From Oscillospiraceae bacterium (GTDB lineage: Bacteria; Bacillota; Clostridia; Oscillospirales; Ruminococcaceae), in contig JAITFV010000116.1 in assembly GCA_031281115.1 (NCBI GenBank), positions 1 to 6,148 of the forward strand: a stretch of DNA of 6,148 nucleotides, in the 5' to 3' direction. Position 1 is the stretch's first letter; every line of letters begins with the position of its first letter. The translations under genes were made by a program, and so were the position numbers. This document shows, piece after piece, positions 1 to 5,386 of the stretch. The notes beneath the pieces are model-generated. The model was not told where the DNA came from. It saw nothing but the letters and a program-made list of their open reading frames with translations, and made no database searches.

Positions 1-128
1 CGCCGCTTGTCGCCCCCTGCGAAAAATTTAAAAAGGCAGGGGTTTTGATAGGAATACTCTTTTTGTGCTCTTTTGACGGTAATATTGTCAATTCCTCGCA
101 AATTTATTGTTCGCAGGGCCTTGACATT

Positions 129-254
129 TCACCGGTGGACTTTTTTGAGCGAATCGGTGATATTGCCGAAAACTGATACAATAGCCGCTTCTGCTGCTAC
201 TTTGGTTAAACCCGTGTCTTTTGCTACTGCCGAAATTAAATCTACTCTGTTCAT
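129..254 (-). pseudogene. HU-family DNA-binding protein, broken after N-terminal half
   Basis: The 41-residue frame begins MNRVDLISAVAKDTGLTK, the classic HU/IHF N-terminal helix pair that forms the dimer core of this nucleoid protein. A GGAGGAAGG ribosome binding site (263-271) sits 8 nt before the ATG at 254, which fixes the start; the longer frame upstream has no support. HU proteins are normally about 90 aa, with beta arms that wrap DNA (GFGTF, then GRNP) and a terminal PAFK-x-GK element. Here the frame ends TGA right after SLKKV-HR, so the DNA-binding arm is lost. Past the stop, other minus-strand frames hold a faint C-terminal trace: IPIKTPAF in one frame and FKFFAGGDK in another (about positions 15-60). 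This suggests decay by small indels rather than a clean truncation. The left edge hides the rest. HU ancestry of the N-terminal half is clear; the downstream trace is tentative. Confidence 0.7.
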
Positions 255-296
255 ATTTTTTGCCTTCCTCCGGTAAATTTTGTTTGGTTCTGCTTT

Positions 297-325
297 ATTA
301 TAACACAAAAATCCTTGTTTTGCAA
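297..325 (-). promoter_or_regulatory. Promoter of the HU remnant
   Basis: On the minus strand a TTGCAA -35 box (325-320) and a perfect TATAAT -10 box (302-297) are separated by 17 nt, placing transcription start near 290, upstream of the HU ribosome binding site. The -35 box lies inside the loop/stem of the hairpin at 307-333, so transcription arriving from upstream is probably terminated just where this promoter begins. Confidence 0.65.
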
Positions 326-383
326 GGATTTTTTGTTTCAACGTTCGCTCAGCCGCCTGCGACGAAGGAGCAGAGTGCGGCGT
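305..383 (-). ncRNA. Candidate structured small RNA, about 79 nt
   Basis: A promoter (390-417), a stable fold and a terminator (307-333) follow each other with no ORF between them. The predicted transcript starts near 383. Its first part folds as GCCGC (381-377) plus CUGC (373-370) against GCAG (360-357) plus GCGGC (356-352): a 9-bp GC-rich helix with a 3-nt bulge (376-374) and a 9-nt loop. A short linker leads to the terminator hairpin. The GC-rich block stands out from its AT-rich flanks. It could instead be a leader for the HU remnant, or a copy of an intergenic repeat. No known RNA family is recognised. Confidence 0.35.
307..333 (-). terminator. Rho-independent terminator (possibly bidirectional)
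   Basis: AAAAATCCTTG (307-317) and CAAGGATTTTT (323-333) form an 11-bp stem with a 5-nt loop. Read on the minus strand, the stem ends in a T-rich run, as expected for a terminator of the methyltransferase transcript or of the small RNA candidate at 305-383. The stem is A/T-heavy with a short GC core (CCTTG/CAAGG), and it is symmetric enough to work on the plus strand too. It overlaps the -35 box of the HU promoter. Confidence 0.55.
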
Positions 384-389
384 GCGGTT

Positions 390-417
390 GTTATAGCATA
401 AAATGTCGGATTGTCAA
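390..417 (-). promoter_or_regulatory. Promoter upstream of the small RNA candidate
   Basis: On the minus strand a consensus TTGACA -35 box (417-412) is followed after 16 nt by TATAAC (395-390), with a TGC extended -10 element directly before it. It lies just downstream of the methyltransferase stop codon and points at the structured segment at 305-383. Confidence 0.5.
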
Positions 418-437
418 CAGTTTACAGGGTTTTTAAG

Positions 438-1760
438 CTAAAACTGCTCCCACAACTTCATCGTATGTTCTAAAAACCAGTCATCTTTCCGTACATCAAA
501 CGCATCGCCGCATTGCAATATATCGCCGTAATTGCTCATGGCGACCTTGATTGCGTACTTGTCGATTTCATAAGCGTAGTAGATTATATTATTATAGCCG
601 AGCCTATCAAAGCAGTATCGCCCTGTGCCGATGCCGTCGTACATTGATAATACAACGATTTTCTCGTTCTTCGGAACGCCTTTCAAAGCGTGGGAAAGCA
701 GATGGATAATCACCTCGGCAGTCCAACCGTTTCCAAGCCCTTTATAGCCCTGCGTAGCCGATACCGCACGGCAGTAGTCATCGGGCATGGTTTGAAGCCT
801 ACACGCCTCCGTGACTGTTAATTTCCTTATCACATAGAAACCGTCGGCTAATTTAATCGGATAGACGTTCCCGTTCGGCATTATAATATAGCCGTCCTTG
901 ACTTCATAAACCTTGTTGTTGATAAAAGCCTTGCCGCACTCGGCAGGAATGGCTACACAAGTACGTTTATCTACGTTATTGCCCACCATGTTACGTATGC
1001 CGTCGCGATAACTTGAAGCCCTCAAACACTGTGCCTTGCCGTCTTTAGTGGTGTTGAGCGGAATCGCATAGAGTCCCACCTTTGCGCCCCAACCGCCGCC
1101 GTTGGCTGAAATGCAGATTGATTTACCGTCTGGACTATAGATTCTCTCGCCTTGACTGCCTTTGTTTATGCTCCCTACTCGTACAGGCTCAGCGATTTTC
1201 GGGTGATGGCAAGTCGTGACTGCCGTATGTTTACCCTTAATGTCATAAACCCTGCTTGATAAACTCGGTTGCAGATTATCAACGCTGCCTCTGCCGGATT
1301 TACTATTAAGGCAAATTGGCTCTGCGACCATACTGTGCCGTCTGCGTTTGAGGGTATCATCGGGAATCGCTCCCGCACAGCGAGTAGTTAAAGCGTAGGA
1401 TTTATCCGTCCACGGCTCACCGCTTTCGAGAATGTCTTTAAGCAGAATCCCTCTGTCTTCCGGTTGAGGTACGTCCCCGAAATTATGAGCATAAAAACGC
1501 TCCCTTTTCTGCGCCGACACAAGGGAGGAGTTAATATATTGAAGCGGTACACCGAGTTCAACGCTGATTTGTGTCTTGATACCACTTGCGGCGCTTTTGT
1601 TATTTTCATAAAGAAAATAATCGGACTTGAAGCGTTCTTTTGCGATTAAATAGTTACGGAACAGTTCCCAACCCAAGCCCTGCGGTTCCGTTTCGCGGTT
1701 ATTGCTCTGTGCGATGCTCCAGTGAGTGCAGGGTGAGCCTCCGATTAAGAATTTTATCAT
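438..1760 (-). CDS. DNA (cytosine-5) methyltransferase, circularly permuted
   Basis: This 440-aa protein transfers a methyl group from S-adenosylmethionine to C5 of cytosine in DNA. All core motifs are present but rotated. Motif IV, with catalytic Cys11 in GGSPCTHWS, is at the N-terminus. Motif VI (YENN, Glu52) and motif VIII (QKRER, 84-88) follow. A long target-recognition region (about 100-305) contains two similar blocks, SRVYDIKGKHTAVTT (169-183) and ERIYSPDGKSICISA (205-219). Then come motif IX (RKLTVTEACRLQTMPDDY, 312-329) and motif X (GLGNGWTAEVI, 341-351). The cofactor half is last: motif I (VLSMYDGIGTG, 370-380), motif II (YEID, 397-400) and motif III (GDAFDVR, 418-424). The junction is between motifs III and IV, so joining the C-terminus to the N-terminus restores the usual order. 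Motif VI reads ENN where ENV is usual. The ATG at 1760 has AAGGA 10 nt upstream. No restriction enzyme is visible, so this looks like an orphan element-borne enzyme. Target sequence cannot be read from the window. Confidence 0.92.
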   Translation of the reverse strand: MIKFLIGGSPCTHWSIAQSNNRETEPQGLGWELFRNYLIAKERFKSDYFLYENNKSAASGIKTQISVELGVPLQYINSSLVSAQKRERFYAHNFGDVPQPEDRGILLKDILESGEPWTDKSYALTTRCAGAIPDDTLKRRRHSMVAEPICLNSKSGRGSVDNLQPSLSSRVYDIKGKHTAVTTCHHPKIAEPVRVGSINKGSQGERIYSPDGKSICISANGGGWGAKVGLYAIPLNTTKDGKAQCLRASSYRDGIRNMVGNNVDKRTCVAIPAECGKAFINNKVYEVKDGYIIMPNGNVYPIKLADGFYVIRKLTVTEACRLQTMPDDYCRAVSATQGYKGLGNGWTAEVIIHLLSHALKGVPKNEKIVVLSMYDGIGTGRYCFDRLGYNNIIYYAYEIDKYAIKVAMSNYGDILQCGDAFDVRKDDWFLEHTMKLWEQF

Positions 1761-1784
1761 AGCTTTTGAATCCTTTCTTGAAAT

Positions 1785-1819
1785 AGAAAAAGCACCGACT
1801 TTTGTTAAGGCGGTGCTTT
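1785..1819 (-). terminator. Rho-independent terminator between TraX-like gene and methyltransferase
   Basis: AAAGCACCG (1819-1811 on the minus strand) pairs perfectly with CGGTGCTTT (1797-1789), with a 13-nt loop, and runs into a T tract. It starts about 17 nt after the stop codon of the TraX-like gene. It ends only about 25-29 nt before the methyltransferase start, with no clear promoter in between. Methyltransferase expression may therefore depend on read-through or attenuation here. Confidence 0.75.
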
Positions 1820-1835
1820 CCCTGTGTTTTGTTTA

Positions 1836-2405
1836 TTACGGTTCAAGCAGAGGAATTGTGTCCTCTGCGTTTTCAATGTTCTCTATGACCTCGGTTTCAA
1901 TGTTGTTTGTTAGAGTCGTTTCCTCGTCCTCAACCACTTTTGAAGCGGTTTTATCTGACTTTGATTGCTTTGGTGTATTACCCTTGTGATTGCTTGAACT
2001 GATAACATCTTCAACCGCTTGCTTATCAAGAGTGTTGACTTTCTTGCTGTCTACGATGAGCAGAAGCACCAAACTTACGCAGAACGTATACAGCACATTC
2101 CAGTTTGTAAGGGACTCGGCGGCTCCTGTCGGGAGTCTGCCGAATAGTATTATAAAGTAGAAAGGCTGCGAAATCGCTGCGAACATCGCCATTCGCACGA
2201 GGTATTTTCGGCGATTCTTCGTATAGTGGTAGCCTTCGGCGATGAAAAAGCACATAATCGGCATGGTTAAACGCCCGATTAGTCGCATGACAATCCATAA
2301 CAGAGTGTCCGCATCAACGAACAGGAGAGCCGTGTGGTCAAAGGTCATGGCAACTAAAGCGATGAGTTTTAATGTGTTTGCCGATAATATGGCTGCTTTT
2401 TTCAT
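1836..2405 (-). CDS. traX: TraX-family membrane protein with acidic C-terminal tail
   Basis: TraX of the F plasmid N-acetylates pilin; relatives are common on Gram-positive conjugative elements, where the substrate is unknown. The 189-aa product shows the family signature: LKLIALVAMTFDHTALL (12-28), then RLIGRLTMPIMCFFIAEG (41-58) with YTKNRRKYLVRM, then NWNVLYTF (101-108). Hydrophobic stretches at about 12-30, 46-58, 70-90 and 104-118 predict a multi-pass membrane protein. TraX proteins usually continue with more membrane segments to well over 200 aa. This one switches at about residue 119 to a 70-aa hydrophilic tail rich in Glu, Asp, Thr, Asn and Lys, with no membrane segment. The start at 2405 has GGAGG 6 nt upstream (2412-2416); an upstream GTG at 2450 lies inside a hairpin and was not chosen. 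It lies 137 nt after the sigma-like gene and is followed by a terminator. Family assignment is firm; acetyltransferase activity is not shown. Confidence 0.85.
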   Translation of the reverse strand: MKKAAILSANTLKLIALVAMTFDHTALLFVDADTLLWIVMRLIGRLTMPIMCFFIAEGYHYTKNRRKYLVRMAMFAAISQPFYFIILFGRLPTGAAESLTNWNVLYTFCVSLVLLLIVDSKKVNTLDKQAVEDVISSSNHKGNTPKQSKSDKTASKVVEDEETTLTNNIETEVIENIENAEDTIPLLEP

Positions 2406-2428
2406 AGAAAACCTCCCTAAATAGCCGT

Positions 2429-2452
2429 GGGTGCGGCATTTCTGCCACACCC
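2429..2452 (-). promoter_or_regulatory. GAAA-capped hairpin in the leader of the TraX-like gene
   Basis: In the minus-strand RNA, GGGUGUGGCA (2452-2443) pairs with UGCCGCACCC (2438-2429) through 10 pairs, one of them a U-G wobble, closed by a GAAA tetraloop of the very stable GNRA type. No T tract follows, so it is not a terminator. It ends 12 nt before the GGAGG ribosome binding site of the TraX-like gene, suggesting mRNA stabilisation or translational control. The remaining 137-nt gap (2406-2542) shows no convincing promoter. Confidence 0.45.
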
Positions 2453-2542
2453 TCCGACCGGATTACGAGAGATATGCAAAAACCTCTCCTATATATGGTA
2501 GGCAATGAAAATGAAAAATTATCGGATTTTTTCTGAATTTTT

Positions 2543-3052
2543 TTATTTCAAATAAAAATTCGCACGGAGCTTAGATAAAATGCGATGTTTCATCTCATTT
2601 ACGCTCGATTGAGAGCGCCCGATAACGTTTGCGTACTCAGTTTCCGTCATATTCTTGAAGAATAGTGCATTGATTAGTTTTATTTCTTTTGGTTTAAGTA
2701 AGCCGAGGCAACGGTATAACTCGCGGGCTTCTTCTTTTTTAAGAAGAACGTATAAAGGGTTTGCATATTCGTTTATAATGCTTGATATAGATTTTTCCCC
2801 TAATTCGAGGTACGCATCAAGGGAGGTTTCGACTCCCTGTTCTGATTCCGCTTCAATTCTGTCGAGGTCACGTTTATCAGTCCTTGTGCAAGTTGTGTTA
2901 TTAAAATAGACTGGTTTACCACATTTAATGTCATATTCATAATAACGTAACCTACGGTCTGATTTGCGTAACGCCTTTAGCACTTCCTCCGGAATAGCGA
3001 CATTTGGGTATAAATTTCCGTAATTCGGGTTGTATTTTTTAAAACAAGACAT
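2543..3052 (-). CDS. Sigma-70 region 4-like regulator of a mobile element
   Basis: The 169-aa protein ends in a sigma-70 region 4 type helix-turn-helix. LGLLKPKEIKLINALFFKN (116-134) is followed by MTETEYANVIGRSQSSVNEM (135-154) and KHRILSKLRANF (155-166), the shape used to read -35 boxes or operators. The N-terminal part contains KSDRRLRYYEYDIK (30-43), which I associate with proteins annotated as sigma factors on Tn1549-like elements. No region 2 (core-binding and -10 melting) is evident, so it may act as a DNA-binding regulator rather than a full sigma factor. The ATG at 3052 has GGAG 8 nt upstream (3061-3064). Upstream lies a palindrome, GCCTTTTATAAGGC (3071-3084), containing a TATAAA-like -10 on the minus strand but no good -35, compatible with activator-dependent expression. 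A terminator at 3136-3184 insulates it from the 57-aa gene. Likely role: control of element genes, by inference. Confidence 0.75.
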   Translation of the reverse strand: MSCFKKYNPNYGNLYPNVAIPEEVLKALRKSDRRLRYYEYDIKCGKPVYFNNTTCTRTDKRDLDRIEAESEQGVETSLDAYLELGEKSISSIINEYANPLYVLLKKEEARELYRCLGLLKPKEIKLINALFFKNMTETEYANVIGRSQSSVNEMKHRILSKLRANFYLK

Positions 3053-3135
3053 AATAGTTTCTCCTTTTCTGCCTTTTATAAGGCGACAAATTTGTTAATG
3101 TTCGTACAGGTACTCATTGTCCCGTGAAGAACAAC

Positions 3136-3184
3136 AAAAAAAGACGGACAAAACTACCACCGAAAGGTGATAATCCTGCCCGTC
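3136..3184 (-). terminator. Strong two-tier rho-independent terminator after the 57-aa gene
   Basis: On the minus strand an outer 8-bp stem pairs GACGGGCA (3184-3177) with TGTCCGTC (3150-3143). An internal loop follows. The inner 7-bp stem pairs TATCACC (3172-3166) with GGTGGTA (3161-3155) around a TTTC loop. Seven consecutive T residues (3142-3136) follow the outer stem. It begins 23 nt after the stop codon of the 57-aa gene and separates that gene from the sigma-like gene. Confidence 0.8.
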
Positions 3185-3207
3185 ATGCGGTTCTGCGGAT
3201 TTTTTTG

Positions 3208-3381
3208 TTAAATTGTGATTATCTGAGGATTGCCGTCGCTGTCGTAGTTGGTTGCGGTTGTTGTACCGTCTGCATTGAATTTGATTATTGCCTTGAAGCC
3301 TTTAAATACGATTTCGACTGTTTTGTTAGTAGAGTCAAATCGACAGGCTTTCTTGCCGTTTAAGTAGAAGTGGTCTTGCAT
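3208..3381 (-). CDS. Small hypothetical protein, 57 aa
   Basis: No family is recognised. The ATG at 3381 is preceded at 8 nt by AAAGGAGG (GGAGG at 3390-3394), an excellent ribosome binding site, and a strong terminator follows the stop. Together these make it a convincing short gene; the longer frame upstream begins at a TTG and is disfavoured. The protein starts MQDHFYLNGKKACRFDS. It alternates polar and hydrophobic residues (TVEIVFKGFKAIIKFNADG, 21-39; TTTATNYDSDGNPQIITI, 40-57), which suggests a small all-beta fold. There is no signal peptide, membrane segment or cysteine pair. It is the first leftward gene and lies divergent from the STAND operon across 210 nt (3382-3591). No clear promoter for it was found in that gap. 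Confidence 0.7.
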   Translation of the reverse strand: MQDHFYLNGKKACRFDSTNKTVEIVFKGFKAIIKFNADGTTTATNYDSDGNPQIITI

Positions 3382-3420
3382 TGCGGTGTCCTCCTTTCGC
3401 AATTATTTTAATAAAACTGC

Positions 3421-3449
3421 TTGAAAATTGCTTTTGGGTATGGTATAAT
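3421..3449 (+). promoter_or_regulatory. Promoter of the STAND NTPase operon
   Basis: TTGAAA (3421-3426) and a perfect TATAAT (3444-3449) are spaced by exactly 17 nt, with a TGG extended -10 motif before the -10 box. Transcription would start near 3456, giving a leader of about 135 nt before the NTPase start codon. The spacing and consensus match indicate constitutive housekeeping-sigma expression. The leader shows no obvious riboswitch or terminator. Confidence 0.75.
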
Positions 3450-3591
3450 GGTGAGGGAAGTTGTACGGGACTGCCATGTATAAATAATATCGCAAAATGC
3501 TTTTTTATTTAAGGTTTTTTGACGTGGTATTTCAAGACACTACATCTAATTCCGTATTACAACAGCGTATTTATAATTAGGAGGCAAAGAC

Positions 3592-5148
3592 ATGATACAA
3601 AAAATGAAGTTCTGCGAGTTTATCAGAGCATTGCAACCACATTATTCTTGTAATAATCAAGGGGGCTTTGTTTTACGGATTTTCTCTGCATTATGTGGCG
3701 AGAAAGACCCAATAGGAGCAAATGACGACTCTAAATCTAGTACCGGATACAGTGATTGTCTTCCAAGTGGGTTGCGCGGTATTGAAGATTCTGCTCGAAA
3801 AAAGTTATTTGGTAAGAGCGGAAAAAACGATGGACTAACCGCGCCTATCCGTGACTACATAATCATAAATAATAACCCGAATACGTTTATTTCGTATTCG
3901 GAGCTTGCCGTTGGTGCAACTGAATTCACAGAGTTATGCAAAAATCTTGGTGTTAAGAAACCGATTGAGCGAAACACTCTATTCATCGCTATATTTGAGC
4001 AGTTTTTAGAGTTTGCTAAAACTCAATCAGACGATGCTGTAAATATAATTGAGAATATAATTGAAAGAGAAACGGTTTTACAATCAATTCATGAAATTAG
4101 CAATTTACCAGACCGCAATGAAAATTTCACAGGCAGAAGCAGGCAATTTGATATAATAAATGAACATCTGATGCAAAAAGACGGTGTGAGTATCTGCCAA
4201 ACTGTTGCCGGACTCGGCGGCATAGGCAAAACGCAGCTTGCAATTGAGTATGCGTATCGGTATTGCAATTTCTTTCATAAGGCGATTTGGTTTACCGTTG
4301 CTGAAACAACAGCAACTATTCAAAACCACTTCACAGCCTTTGCCGAAAGGTTCTCATTACCGCTGTTGCCAGATTATAAACCCGAAGATTTACAGCGTGA
4401 AGTGAAAAATTGGCTATCGGAAAACAAAAACTGGCTTATTATTTTCGACAACGTAGAGTCATACGATGTCGTTAAACCGTATCTTCCGCAAAAAATAAAC
4501 GGGCGGTTAATAATAACCACCCGTAACGCTCAGATAGATGATATTGGCGAACAGATACAACTCGGTGTATTCGATGAAAAAGAAAGCCTTTCTTTCCTGC
4601 AACGACGTTTTTCAAGCAAAAAACTTCAATTTGAGTATTATAAATTCGATGATTTTGAAACGCAAGCCACTATTTTAGCATTAAGATTAGGGTATCTTCC
4701 GCTTGCCCTTGAACAAGCGGCGGCTTATATAAAAGCGATTCAATGCACCATAACTGATTATTTAGATATGCTGAATGAAAAATCGGCTCTTAAAATCCTT
4801 AATAAAGACGAAGAATACGCAAAACCTCAACATTATAAGAGCCACGTAACCGATACATGGCGAATTTCATTTGATTACTTAAAAGATAGCGCAAAGCATT
4901 TGTTTAATCTATGTGCTTATATGGCTCCCGATAGAATCCCGATTGCTTTTTTCACAGAAATGTCCGGGAAATTACCCGATGAGTTATCTGAACTTAAAAA
5001 ATCTTTACAAAGTAAAAACGCAACGCACCATTTGATTGCAGATTTAAGAAAATTCTCGCTCGTGAGCGGGGATGTTTATTACATTAACATTCACCGTCTT
5101 GTTCAAGAAGTAGTGAGGGAAAGCCATGAAAGCGGAGAAGACATTTGA
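3592..5148 (+). CDS. STAND-class NB-ARC NTPase (NLR-like sensor core)
   Basis: The 518-aa protein has the ordered motifs of bacterial NB-ARC proteins, ATP-driven switches that oligomerise when a sensor domain detects a trigger. These are an entry motif NFTGRSRQFDIINEHL (178-193), a Walker A P-loop GLGGIGKT (207-214, Lys213), Walker B WLIIFDN (281-287, Asp286), GRLIITTRN (304-312), the GLPLAL-like LGYLPLALEQAAAYI (366-380), a winged-helix region (about 420-495) and the MHD-like NIHRLVQEVV (499-508, His501). Residues 1-165 are a separate, mostly helical domain of unknown function with no catalytic motif I can name; effector domains occupy this place in the class. The expected C-terminal TPR sensor is absent from this chain but is encoded by the next two ORFs. 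AGGAGG (3579-3584) lies 7 nt before the ATG. The gene is AT-richer than the leftward genes where sampled, suggesting cargo. Anti-phage defence is plausible but inferred. Confidence 0.88.
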   Translation: MIQKMKFCEFIRALQPHYSCNNQGGFVLRIFSALCGEKDPIGANDDSKSSTGYSDCLPSGLRGIEDSARKKLFGKSGKNDGLTAPIRDYIIINNNPNTFISYSELAVGATEFTELCKNLGVKKPIERNTLFIAIFEQFLEFAKTQSDDAVNIIENIIERETVLQSIHEISNLPDRNENFTGRSRQFDIINEHLMQKDGVSICQTVAGLGGIGKTQLAIEYAYRYCNFFHKAIWFTVAETTATIQNHFTAFAERFSLPLLPDYKPEDLQREVKNWLSENKNWLIIFDNVESYDVVKPYLPQKINGRLIITTRNAQIDDIGEQIQLGVFDEKESLSFLQRRFSSKKLQFEYYKFDDFETQATILALRLGYLPLALEQAAAYIKAIQCTITDYLDMLNEKSALKILNKDEEYAKPQHYKSHVTDTWRISFDYLKDSAKHLFNLCAYMAPDRIPIAFFTEMSGKLPDELSELKKSLQSKNATHHLIADLRKFSLVSGDVYYINIHRLVQEVVRESHESGEDI

Positions 5149-5383
5149 TTGGCTTAGGTTATGCCTTGATTTTGTTTTAGAGTATTTCCCTCAAAACATA
5201 AAGTCAATAGATGACCATTATAAGTTTCTTGATTTTAGTGAGCATTTTTCAACAGTCTTACGACATGCTGTAAATAAGCCCGGCTATTATGTGTGTCAAG
5301 AAACTGTTCAGCAGAATATGGTTAATGTGTTAAAACAGGAAGTAACATTCTTAAAAAAATGGAATGAAAACTTGGAGAATTAA
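5126..5383 (+). CDS. 85-aa linker-like protein overlapping the NTPase gene
   Basis: This frame starts inside the end of the NTPase gene, a 23-nt overlap in the +1 frame, behind a GAGGG ribosome binding site (5115-5119) 6 nt before the ATG. Translational coupling is therefore possible. Its opening, FDWLRLCLDFVLEYFP (7-22), is what follows the winged helix (HRLVQEVV) in unbroken NB-ARC-TPR proteins, so it may be the displaced continuation of the NTPase chain. Residues 9-49 also resemble the start of the next gene, about 12 identities over 40 positions with one gap. The remainder, including QNMVNVLKQEVTFLKKWNEN (64-83), looks helical. Two readings remain: a genuine small adaptor subunit, or a fragment produced by one inserted base (or a recoded +1 shift) near 5143-5148 and an in-frame TAA at 5381. 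No signal peptide or membrane segment is present. Confidence 0.6.
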   Translation: MKAEKTFDWLRLCLDFVLEYFPQNIKSIDDHYKFLDFSEHFSTVLRHAVNKPGYYVCQETVQQNMVNVLKQEVTFLKKWNENLEN

Positions 5384-5386
5384 TAT

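Noticed and set aside
1464..1649. Plus-strand ORF inside the methyltransferase gene
   Set aside because: It is antisense to a region with strong methyltransferase motifs and has no recognisable domain; treated as a shadow frame, as were the other antisense ORFs.
2406..2472. A short TTG-initiated reading frame upstream of the TraX-like gene, behind GGAGAGG
   Set aside because: Spacing from the ribosome binding site is only about 3 nt, the start is non-ATG, and most of it lies in the hairpin at 2429-2452.
2535..2561. A/T-only inverted repeat at the end of the sigma-like gene, considered as a terminator
   Set aside because: The stem has almost no GC pairs and overlaps the last codons and stop; low complexity explains it.
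3572..3577. A second TATAAT just before the STAND ribosome binding site
   Set aside because: Transcription from it would start within the ribosome binding site, and no -35 box lies 16-18 nt upstream.
3497..3580. A 27-codon plus-strand ORF in the STAND leader whose TAG stop overlaps the AGGAGG ribosome binding site
   Set aside because: It has no ribosome binding site of its own and shows no protein-like conservation signal; length and placement are compatible with chance.
5117..5123. GGGAAAG heptamer as a -1 slippery site between the NTPase and the 85-aa ORF
   Set aside because: The 85-aa frame is +1 relative to the NTPase, so a -1 slip would enter the wrong frame.
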